Positions 47,833 to 57,813 of a stretch of 64,000 nucleotides of DNA are shown here, piece after piece. This stretch comes from Verpa conica (Eukaryota; Ascomycota; Pezizomycetes; Pezizales; Morchellaceae), in NCBI GenBank assembly GCA_033030425.1, contig JAUFSD010000009.1, forward strand, positions 1,550,001-1,614,000, read 5' to 3'. Positions within the stretch are counted from its first letter, which is position 1. Each line of letters opens with the position of its first letter. The notes below the pieces were generated by a model. The model was not told where the DNA came from, did not search any database, and saw nothing but the letters and a program-made list of their open reading frames with translations. Made by a program: the position numbers and the translations under genes.

Positions 47833-49478
47833 TTAACAAACACAAAAATCCCCGGGTGTACGAGAATTAAGCAACTCCGCCTTCCAAGCAGCCAATCTCC
47901 TCTCGCGCTCAGCCTGGATTTCCGCCTCTGTCTCCGGTTCCGGAACTGGGAGTGAAGGGCCAAGCCCTCCCCATTTACTCCACGCCTCCTTAAATCTCGC
48001 CGCTGGATCTCTCGCTATAATATCCACCACATCTTTCCCTATCACCGGCAAGAACTTATATGCATGCCCGCCTACCGCAACAAACAATCCTGTAGTTTTA
48101 GGGGGGTAGGTCGCTATAAAATCCCCCGACGCCGTATTCCAGCATACACGCCCGTGCAATTCGGAACCTTCAATCACAAGAGCTATACTATGGAGGCCGG
48201 CGCGCAGAATTTCTATATCATCCTTACTAATGGTGAGATTCGGGTCGTATGGTCCAGTGATAAACGGCACCGATCGATTCGCCTCATCGGGAGCATAGCG
48301 GGAGACTTTGAGGAAGCGACCGAGGAAGGAAGCCGAGACCCCATTCGTGAGGTTACAGATTGTTGGTCTATCTTTGAACTCTTCCTGCTGTTTCTCTGAT
48401 AGTTCAATATATGCCGTGGCCGTGCCTGTTGGCAGGAGATTACCCCCCGGAATTTTAAAGTCCTGGGTCCAAACTCCTGCCGCTAGAATTGTCAAATCGG
48501 CACGTATCTCCCGTCCGTCCGGCAATTTAACACCTGCTACTTTCGTCTTGCTATGTTCCATTGAAGAAATAAGACCCGTAACCTTTATCTCATCTATGAA
48601 GACTACCCTCTTCTGCAACGTTACTATCTCCCGTAAGAATCGCGTCCCAGCCTCCGCATCAACCCATCCAGCTTTGTCGAGAATATATCCACGCACCCCT
48701 TCTATATCCAGTCCAGTTTCTTTTTTAATTTCTTCACTATTAGTTAACGCTCTCAGAAGCTTCTCTCCCTCCCACCTTTTCAATATATTGTCGATAATAT
48801 TGAGCCCGCTATCGTCCCCCAATCGAGCGACTTCAACTAACTTAGACTCGGTGTAGTGTGCTCTTTTACCCAGCACCCTACCGAAAGGGGATGTGTCAGG
48901 TTCATTGCCACGCCAGTATTCCTGGGCTTTAAGTGCAAGTTCGCGGTAGGGGCACTCTTTATAATCGGTGCGGATGATGCGACAGCGGTCGATGGAGGCG
49001 GCATCATCGAAAGGAAACGACCTGTCGATAACCGTGATAGAAGCTTTAGAGAAGCTATCCCGTCCAGAGAGCTCGAGGGCAGTCGTAACTATTAGTAGAG
49101 ATTTAGGTTAACTAGGAACGAGGTCAGATTAAGATATGTGAAATAGGAACGGGCGGAATGTTCTATCGTGCAATCCTGCAAAATCCATAGCTGTAGGACT
49201 GTTAATTCTAGCAAAAATACGCTTTGACCAAAGTTCAAAGTCAAAACGTAGCTCTAGAGTTGTGGATATCTTTGGTGTGCAAGGTTTATTTGGTTCCTAT
49301 ATGGTACCAAGTAGGAAAATACATATATGTATATGCTAACATGTTCATAGTATAGTCCTTGCACTATGACGGAAGAAAGAGGGGGACGGTGTAGAGAAAT
49401 AAACATGAACTTACGACCAAAAACCCCTGAACCGACAATAACTATCTTGCATTCTTTATTTTCCCACTCACTCGCCAT
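47833..49478 (-). CDS. FAD-dependent amine oxidase (DAO family)
   Basis: Two exons (49478-49415, 49088-47833) give about 439 residues. The 326-nt intron starts GTAAGT and ends CTAATAG (phase 1). The N-terminus has the FAD-binding Rossmann motif KIVIVGSGVFGLTTALEL. Further DAO features are the RCRIIRTDY segment, DKAGWVDAEAGTRFL, LTILAAGVWTQDF, and a C-terminal GLFVAVGGHAYKFLPVIG. RVCWNT at about residue 337 matches the position of the cysteine that holds FAD covalently in monomeric sarcosine oxidase, fructosyl-amino-acid oxidase and related enzymes, so covalent flavin is plausible. Substrates in this family are N-methyl or secondary amino acids, with H2O2 as by-product; which one here is unclear. 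The ending EAELLNSRTPGDFCVC lacks a clear SKL-type peroxisomal signal. It is divergent from the FMO gene 3.4 kb away. Confidence 0.88.
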
Positions 49479-52400
49479 CGCAGTTGTAATATTGAGATAT
49501 GGAGCTCAAATATTTTGTTTGTAATTAACCAAGAGGTTTAGACAAGTTATATATATAATATAATGGCAATATCAATATATCTCTATTCCCACCAAAGCCT
49601 CTCTGCTAATCCGGCGGCCTCCACACCCCACACATACCCGGAACAATATTATACAGTTGAATGCGGGGTATATCACGTCATTACTCTCAAAGGTACTTTA
49701 CCATACAGTTCGACTAGCTGGTAGAGGTAGATCCGATACCATGTGCTGCTGTGAGAATACGCATGATCTTTAATTACCGCGTGCATCATTCGTTTACGGC
49801 TACCGGTTCGTATAATCCCTCCTCACATCTAGATCACGAACACATTTTCTAACTGAGAGATTATTACTCTCCCCACCCTCCTTTCTCCCTAAGGGTGAGG
49901 CAGGTCGGGGGGACAGTATATCATTAAGTATATATGCAACCTGTAGGTTCTTGTAATTTCGTGCTGCGCACTGCACCCCAAAAAACAGAAATAAACAGGA
50001 TCGAAAACAAAAGAAACAAGCAGCAGTTCAAAAAGCAATAAACTATAAGCATACAGGCTATGATCTTGCTCATTAGTCTAATTAATATATTACATACATA
50101 TAGCTAGGATGCATGGAGGAAATTAAGTGGCCGACATGCACATTTAATCGCGAAGTATTACTCAGTAGCACATAATCTAGCTCGAATCTAATATTTACGT
50201 AGTTTTAGTCGTTGGGGATAGAGCGGGGCACTAAATTCAGGCCGACTAACTTAGGAATACAAATAATAGCTATATATTTCTCTACCCCTTATAGTTCTAC
50301 CCATGTTTTCGGTAGCAAAATAATACTTTTTATAATTCTAGCGTGCTGTATAGACCGCTCTATATCTATCTCATCTTGAATTTTATCACCTTCATTCGAT
50401 TTACCGGTCTTGAGAACGGTGCTGCTGCTTTATTGTTTTATATAAAGGATCTAAAAACCTGATATTTAAATTCTAAGAAGGTCTTTGAACTAACCGTACG
50501 GATTATGTGGCTCTAGACCAACTCCGCCCAATATTACCGATGCAGTTCGATTGAAAGGGAAGTGCGGGGTCGGGAGAAAGCCAAAAGATACTGGTTGCCC
50601 GCTTCCCCCACCCAAGATAACATAACCACCCAAATCTCTCTATTTGACATATTACCTTCCTGCCCCTCCGTCATTGAAATATGAGAATGGCCGAAGATAG
50701 CAGAGTTTGCTTTTACTTACCTTATCATCGGGAAGCAATAGTTAAAAGAATATGTATAATGGGATGAGCTCATGTCCTCAGATTCTATTTCTAATTCCAG
50801 GTAGATCGACTCTGGGGTTTCGAATTTCCCCGCTTTTCTTTCCTTTTTACAAGCTAGCCGCCTCGTGCGGGATTAAGAGTCCCATATTTACACCTATACG
50901 GAAATTAGGAATTTCTGTTATTGTTTTGGTTTACCATAAATTAGATGTACAACTTTTGGATCCTGCTGGGTTTCCTAACTAATTGGGTGCTTTTTTCTTT
51001 TATATTACACTACTCCCATGATTCACCCAAAGGTGAGAAAACGCAGATACGATCCCTTTTTCATAAAGGAAATTTTTTAATACGCGTATACGTAATAATA
51101 TCCAAATATCGAGATTTCTGCAATTAAATGCAGCTAGGTAGCGTTAACTTTATCTCTGGACGTACTACATGTTAATTACCCTCTACGAGTTAAGTACTCC
51201 ATCCCTACCTACTGCGCCACGCCCTAACTAGCTTAATATTTAGAGACTTGGCGGAGACTTGGCAGACCCCCACCATGCACAATCAGCCCTAACCTTATAT
51301 ATATTGGATGTAGAGCCACATATGAATAGTATGAGTACTACCGAGTTTCACCCCAGGCAGAATGAACGCCGGGAATATAAAGGCTTGATTTGGGGGCTTT
51401 ACGCGGCCAAAGACTAGCTGCGCTGTCTCTAGCTATTGAGATTGACCTTCATTGCAACCCCAGGCGTTATACACATATAGCCTAGCTGGATTTAATCTAT
51501 TAGACAAAATCTCTTTACCTATTTAAATCTATAGGCACCCCTTGCTGGACGGTAATTCTTTAATTTTCTCAGTGCGTATGAGGAAGTCATAAATTAAGGT
51601 AGGAATATACTCAGGTATTTATTAAATACCCAGAATAAGATTGCAACCAACTTAGCCAAGTGAACCCATAAACTGTGACATGACAGCTGTAAATATCAGA
51701 ACAGCAAAGGTAATTTTGACAAGACTGCGAATTAAACAATAATACAGTCGATACATAGTCTAACAAGAGAATATACTCTTGATAGTTATAATTATCGTGA
51801 TTATCATAAAGCTACGTCACGATGGATTTTGTTACAACCTGACTCGAAGTACATATATATATCTAATAAACGCCTGGTCGAGTATTACCTAGATGTATAG
51901 GTATATATAACGACTAGTCACGTGAGTGGTAGTCTCCAGGATAATAGTCAAATCATAATACAATCAGGCTTTTGAGACATTAGTGATAGCTATACAAGTG
52001 TGCAATATAATTTTATCCTAGTAGGAAAAAACAAAAAATCCCTCACCTTATACAGCGCGTAAGGCTGGCCTCGCCTAGAGCGCCTACGTATGCGTGCAGA
52101 TATAAGTTAACGTGCCCACATGCGGTTGGCAATGCATTACGTTATCCCATGTTTTATATATAGGTGATATCTAATATATAAAAAAGAACCTCACATCTCG
52201 CTGCTGATATGTTGAGTATATCACATCCCATGCATGAGCTTATCTATATTTTCCCCTACATGCATAAGTTAATATATATCACAAAAGACTGATCGAATAA
52301 CAGTATCAGAAAAAACAAGAATTTCTCCCCGCTCCCTTGGAGAAAATTTTCTCTTAGGAGGGCCTTTTCGCTTCTTTTTTTTGCCTTAAACATTACAGGG

Positions 52401-52897
52401 GCAAAAAACCGATGAATCTACTCATACCAGTCTATAGCACACATAAAAGACAAGAACCTTATCTAGCCTGAGAGGATATACGTGGAATGCTAAAACAAGA
52501 AGAGTGTATAGACATTAATCGAATTATTTTCAGATTTCGACTTAGTGACCTTCAGCTTATGTGACTAGGATATATGGGTATGTATGTTCTTACTAAGTAC
52601 GAGATAGACTATCAAACCCGTAAACTCTAATCTGTACAACTAAAGAATGTATAACGTGATCAGCCTGAATACTATTATTGTAACTTTTTCTTTGGGGGTT
52701 CTTGCCTCTCCTAGACTTATACCCTCTCTTGGACTTCTTCCATGATTTTTATTCCAAGTACGTAGCTAATCCAAGCCCCCAAAATTCCCTATCAACGAAA
52801 AAAACCCGACCTAGACCTCCATCCAGCTAAAATTATTGGTCTACCATATTTTTATCTCTTGAGAACTTCCCCTTTTACCCTCGCGTCTATTGCGGTT
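49479..52897. other. Divergent intergenic tract between two flavoprotein genes
   Basis: Over 3.4 kb no gene is seen. It includes GTGCTGCGCA near 49962 (the same word as the right end of the hAT-like element), an A-rich run at 49980-50040 and many TATATA words. Short frames at 50752-51127 and the minus-strand frame at 52841-53131 show no domains. Promoters of both flanking genes must lie at its ends. Confidence 0.55.
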
Positions 52898-55193
52898 ATG
52901 ATAGGTTCCTCGAAAACTGTGGCCGTTATCGGTAATTTGAGGCCTGCACTTAAGCAAACTATTCAGTAAAACTACTAACCTATCCGCATTCTTAGGCGCC
53001 GGCCCTGCAGGGCTAACCACAGCACGCTCCATGATAGCTTCCAACCTTCTCCCAACAATCTTCGACATCAAACCAGAAGTCGGCGGTCTCTGGTCAACAT
53101 CCCTAGCTTCTGGGACTATTGGGCTGAACATGGAGATGAAGACAAATGTGTCACTTTATACATGCTCATTCTCCGACCTTGCGTGGCCAAAAGACTCGAG
53201 CATGTTTCCTATAGCGAAAGACTTAGGAGGGTACTTAAAACGTTATCAAGAGAAATATATACCCCATAAGTTGCTAAAGTTGGGCTGCGAGGTGAAATCA
53301 GTTGCTCGTGGGGATGGTGGGCGTTGGAAAGTCAAATGGAAGAATAGAAATTTGGGTGATGAAGAGTTTGCGGAAGAGTTTGATTTTGTTGCAATATGCT
53401 CTGGGTTTTTCTCGGCGCCGTATATCCCTCCCATCAGCGGATTGGGTAAATTCCATGGGGACGTCCTCCATACTTCTGAGTATTCATCATCGAGACTTGA
53501 GCTTACGGGGAAGACGAAAATTGTTGTGGTTGGAGGATCCTTGAGCGGTGCCGAAGTTGCATCAAACCTGGCATTAAGAATATCTTCACTTCCACGGGGA
53601 GAAGCAGAAAAGGTGGAAATAATACATCTGATTTCCCGCCCTTTCTGGATCCTACCGACATACCTCCCAGTACCCAACCCTAAGGATACTAAGGCTCCTA
53701 GATTCTTTCCCGTTGACCTTGTCATAAACGACTTTAACAAATTTTCAGCACAGTCCAGTCAGCCGGTGTCGCCTAATGATAGAATCAAGTCAATTATCGG
53801 CAATGACCAACGTGATATTCATTCAACGCTACATATCACAGATGAATATTTTAATCAGCACCCTTGGGCCGTAATGTCTGATTCCTACGCAAACTTCGTC
53901 AGAGATGGAGTTATCAAGCCGATAAACGGAAATCTATCGGAAATATCGCTGACGACTCCCACGACCCTTATTCTAGGACCAGAAACTGCAGTTAGGGAGA
54001 TCACAGGCGTGGATACGATCATCCTAGCAACTGGCTATCATCCTACATCTTCGCTTCAGTCTATATTCCCTGAAGGCATGTTTTCTTCATTCACCTCTTC
54101 CATATCCCCCATTCAAAATCCAAACTTTCTACCATTATTGCTATACAAGCAATGTCTCCACCCAGCATTCGAAAACACCGGTGGCTTCGTGGGAATGTAT
54201 AAAGGGCCAACTTTCAGCGTGATGGAACTACAAGGACGATGGCTTGCCGGTCTATTCTCCGGTAAACTTGATTGGCCAACCTACAAAGAGATGAAACATG
54301 GTATAGAGGGCTTCGGCGTTTTTCGGTATCTGCGAGACACCCGTGATGGTGGATTCAGACCACAATGCAGCTCAAACGATATAGGACTAATCAATGACCT
54401 TAGGGGTTGTTTGGGGATCTCCAGTACTCTTCCAGTCATTACATGCTTGCTGAATCCAATGATTCCTGCACGCTTTGTCGATAAGAATTCTGACGTCAAT
54501 GAAGCCAACATAACGTTGAGTTCCTTGAGTGAACTAATTAATCCTAATTCTACGTCAAGAAGAGTACCACCTTTTATAGCCAAAGCAATATTTAGATCTC
54601 TCCAAGGGAAGTGGAAACTTTCGAAGCGGATAGACCCTGATGAACCTGAGGTCCCCAACAGAATATTTACTAGATCTGCTGAGTTTCGGCCTCGGGAGCC
54701 AACATTTACACCTTCGTCACGCCTCCTCGAAGAACCTGGCATCACTCGCTCGATTCAAGGCCGTAACCTACCCTACACAAAGATCTTCGGCAGTGAGGGG
54801 CTCGAGTATCTCTATCTCGAACAAGAAGAGTGCACCACCCATACTGGCTCCACCATAGTAGAGACTCGGCGGTATATATACCGGTACCATCCAGACGAAG
54901 ATGTGATCACTGTGTGGTTTGTTAAGCCCGATAGCACAGATGTCGATTATTTTTTTCATGAGTTTAGGGTTTTAGAAGAGGAGGAGAACGAGGCGTTATA
55001 TAATGCTGGTGGGATAGATCTGAAATGTGGGTGGAAGGCAGAGGCGGTGCGCAGTGCACGCGGCCAAGATTATCCAAGCTATCGATTTGTATTTAAGGAG
55101 AATGCGGGTGATTTGGAGTGTTTTTCGGTCAAATACAAGGCTAGCGGGCTACATAAAGGCTCTATGGGAGAAGAGAAGTACAGGAGAGTGTGA
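52898..55193 (+). CDS. Flavin monooxygenase-like protein fused to a DUF6314-like domain
   Basis: Two exons (52898-52931, 52996-55193), with a 64-nt intron (GTAATT..TTCTTAG) interrupting the first Rossmann motif; the product is about 743 residues. Residues 1-545 are FMO-like: VIGAGPAGL for FAD near residue 10, FHGDVLHTSEY near 163 matching the FMO signature FxGxxxHxxxY, VVVGGSLSGAEVA near 188 for NADPH, and ILATGYHP near 357. The last ~200 residues (from SLQGKWKLSKR, with GLEYLYLEQEE, RRYIYRYHPDEDVITVWF and FFHEFR) resemble the DUF6314 beta-barrel of unknown function. The enzyme half should oxygenate a soft nucleophile (N or S) or perform a Baeyer-Villiger-type step; the substrate is unknown. 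The start ATG is the first in frame and restores GxGxxG after splicing. Confidence 0.87.
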
Positions 55194-55790
55194 TGCATGT
55201 ACGTACAAGAACATTAGACTAGTATATCAAACTTCTAGTGAAGACGTTGGTCGGTAGTTTGAACCTCTGGCTCAACTTTATAGGTTTGTAGATCTCACTC
55301 CTATTTCATAAATATCACTTAGTAATCCCCGCCTTACTGTTACACAAAGACCTAACTTGTGATGTAATCATTGATACAGCAATACCTAGCAAAATTAAGT
55401 AGCGACCAGTGTAACAAACCCGATGACTACTATTGACATAGATAACTTCTCGAGCGTTATAATTGTACTACCCACTCGACATCTACTATATTCAAGCCTC
55501 ATATACGTACCTACTACCCTCTATAGTTCTCCAAGGGTTAAACCGGTGTATGAAAAAACAAACCCGAAGAGTCCACCTGTCTCGGACAACCACATGAAAA
55601 GGCGCCCCTCTATTCCTACATATAGTAGTAATTGTACCGTACCGACATACTTAAGACCGAGTATACCTATCACTATAGGGAATACAATTATGCAGGGGGT
55701 TAACTATATAGTCTACATTGAGCGCTTGTCCCTCAATACTAATAGGTCTAGAAACTGGCTCTTATACCTCAAGAAGCGCAACTATGACAA
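55194..55790. other. Intergenic between FMO and tRNA
   Basis: AT-rich, with a long but unconvincing open frame (55423-55812) that runs into the tRNA and is therefore unlikely to be coding. Nothing else is seen. Confidence 0.6.
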
Positions 55791-55862
55791 TCCGTTGTGG
55801 TGTAACGGTTAGCATCAGTCGCTCTCACCGACTAGATCGGGGTTCAATTCCCCGCAACGGAA
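55791..55862 (+). tRNA. tRNA-Glu (anticodon CUC)
   Basis: A 72-nt cloverleaf. The acceptor stem is TCCGTTG/CAACGGA and the anticodon stem AGTCG/CGACT around loop CTCTCAC (anticodon CTC). The T-arm is CGGGGTTCAATTCCCCG and the discriminator A. TTCTTTTTT follows within 15 nt as Pol III terminator. It decodes GAG. Confidence 0.96.
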
Positions 55863-56078
55863 GCAATGTAGTTCTTTTTTCGCTTCTATCTACTCTGGGG
55901 CTAGACCTGAAAGGGCTAATAATATCTCCTAACGACTAACCCCTCTAGGCTAGCTTTTGACCCCTGAATTTTTTAACCCCCTGATGCTTTGAACGCCAAT
56001 ACATACAAGTTTTTAGTATGATGCCCAAGGTCCCAAGGTTATGACCAAATCAAACTCAAACTGAACCCTGTGGATTAA

Positions 56079-56103
56079 GAATGAATGAATGAATTAATCA
56101 TAA
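56079..56103 (+). repeat. GAATGAATGAATT..ATCAT motif, copy 3
   Basis: Has one extra GAAT unit relative to copies 1 and 2. AAGGTTATG lies about 45 nt upstream, as near copy 1. Confidence 0.4.
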
Positions 56104-56418
56104 GTACTGTGGTCGCGTCACTGTTCTCTTAGGGAGATTCGGTGCACAATAACGTACGCACAGGAGTCTCTGATTGTGTATCTAGCTAGGTGACAGAACT
56201 ATGATATATACGCGGCAGCTAGCGTCACTCACTAGTCCGGTTCCACAGTACCTGTGGGTTGAAGGATATCAGAGGGGGAATGAGCTTGTTACTAAAATCA
56301 GAGACCCTGCCACAACACTCATAGTCTCGATAGCACTAGATGCACTGCCCCCCCTAAAATATGAGAAAATCATGTTTAATGTATGATCTCTTCTCTGATA
56401 GAGATAAGAGAAGATATA

Positions 56419-56603
56419 CAGTCACACCTCGCTATAAGAAACCTCGTTATAAGAAAAACCTTGCTGTAAGAAACTTTTTCCAGGTCAATTCTGATTTTTC
56501 CACACCAAATTTACCCTTGCTATAAGGGATATCTTTGGAAAACTTGCTATAAGAAACGAAATCGGCTGATTTCTTGGCGTTTCTTATAGCGAGGTGTAAC
56601 TGT
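56419..56603. mobile_element. Pogo/Tigger-like MITE
   Basis: It starts CAGTCACACCTCGCTATAAG and ends with the inverse, CTTATAGCGAGGTGTAACTG; the first 20 bp differ at one position. TA flanks both ends (56417-56418, 56604-56605). The word CTATAAGAAAC and variants recur four to five times internally, probable transposase-binding repeats. ACCTCGCTATAAGAAA resembles the ACCTCGATTTAACGAA ends of Tigger elements. No coding capacity at 185 bp. The high TIR identity suggests fairly recent insertion. Confidence 0.88.
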
Positions 56604-56905
56604 AATGATAATTTAGACTAAGTAATTACTTCTCGTTAAATAGGAGGACAGGCCTGTGTATATAACCTATTGACCGGATTCCAACAGGACTACCCTAAGA
56701 CTTTAACTACTCCACATATCCGTGATAGAGGGAACCACAATTCATCTATTGAAAACTTCACTCGTTTTTCTAAATTGATCTTGTAGACTATATAAATGAC
56801 AGTGGTAGTTTATAAACTTAGGCAAAGTCTAGAAGGGCTAGAGACCTTCGAGAGAAAATCCACGAGAAGGTACAGAGGGTCTAAAAAGAAAAGTAAATGC
56901 CTTGT

Positions 56906-56977
56906 TTCCGTTGCGGGGAATTGAACCCCGATCTAGTCGGTGAGAGCGACTGATGCTAACCATTACACCACAACGGA
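56906..56977 (-). tRNA. tRNA-Glu (anticodon CUC), inverted copy
   Basis: The reverse strand gives the same cloverleaf as 55791-55862: stems TCCGTTG/CAACGGA and AGTCG/CGACT, loop CTCTCAC. One difference is TAATGG instead of TAACGG in the D-loop. Downstream on its strand is ACTTTTCTTTTTAG, a Pol III terminator. Flanks are unrelated to those of the plus-strand copy. Confidence 0.95.
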
Positions 56978-57813
56978 TTGATGTAAGTCATCCCTGTTCA
57001 ATTTATAAAAGTTTTTTTTTGCTTCACAGAAACACTAGCGCCCCTGATCTGGTATAGTCTCCTGATACTCAAAGTCGTTACCACTTCCCCACATCACTAG
57101 GAAATAAACTAAGGTTTCCAGAAGGTTGGCCAGTTAAAACAATAAATAATTACTCTCACATAACAAAGATATCTGTTGGAGTATGGCCGACAGCAGTCGA
57201 TCCCTATTAGGAGTCATAGGCATGTAGGGTATAAGAGGTCGGGCTTACCCCCCTCCTCTAAGCGTATTATCGAACTATCATTCTATTGCTAGCACCCGTA
57301 CTTTCACAATATCACTCACCGCGTTAGCTATTCTTAATAGAGAGCATATGTAACACCCGGCAGGAGGCTTACTAGGAACACATATATAGGACTATATAGC
57401 GCGCGGGGGTCTTTTTATGCATGAAACTGATTTTTAGCCTACCTCTTCTTTTCAAAATAATGCTACCTTTATGATATAAACAAATAAAAATAAAAATAAA
57501 AACAATAAGCGCTATAAGTGTGCCGAGTGAGAATATATGACCTATACAAAATAAATCGGAAAAACATACACCCAACTGGGACTTTTCTCTAGGATATGAT
57601 GTCTGCTAAGACTAAAGAAAGTACCCAGCTAATAGTACGCAAGTTTTCGTTTACAATATCTTGACAAGGAAAATCTATTGATATAACTGCTTTGGGCGAT
57701 ACACTAAGATCTCCTTTTATCCAACTATACTTGTTAGAAAGAACTTACATACAAGAAAAATTTCCAGAAGTACCTTGAAGTCCCAGAACCAATATGTCGT
57801 ACGGTGTCCTCAT
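56978..57813. other. Intergenic
   Basis: No gene is seen. There is a poly-T run at 57012-57020 and an (AAATA)n-like run at 57478-57510. The sequence directly downstream of the minus-strand membrane-protein frame (57720-57813) has GTATGA and GTAAGT words that could be splice donors for a missing last exon. Confidence 0.5.

Larger units (their letters stand above)
55863..56905. other. Spacer between inverted tRNA-Glu genes, with a MITE
   Basis: It holds motif copy 3 (56079-56103) and a 185-bp pogo-like MITE (56419-56603). No protein gene is seen; the frame at 56201-56386 lacks domain features. Confidence 0.6.

Noticed and set aside
53246..53740. A 164-residue minus-strand frame opposite the FMO
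   Set aside because: It overlaps conserved FMO motifs on the plus strand and shows no domain of its own.
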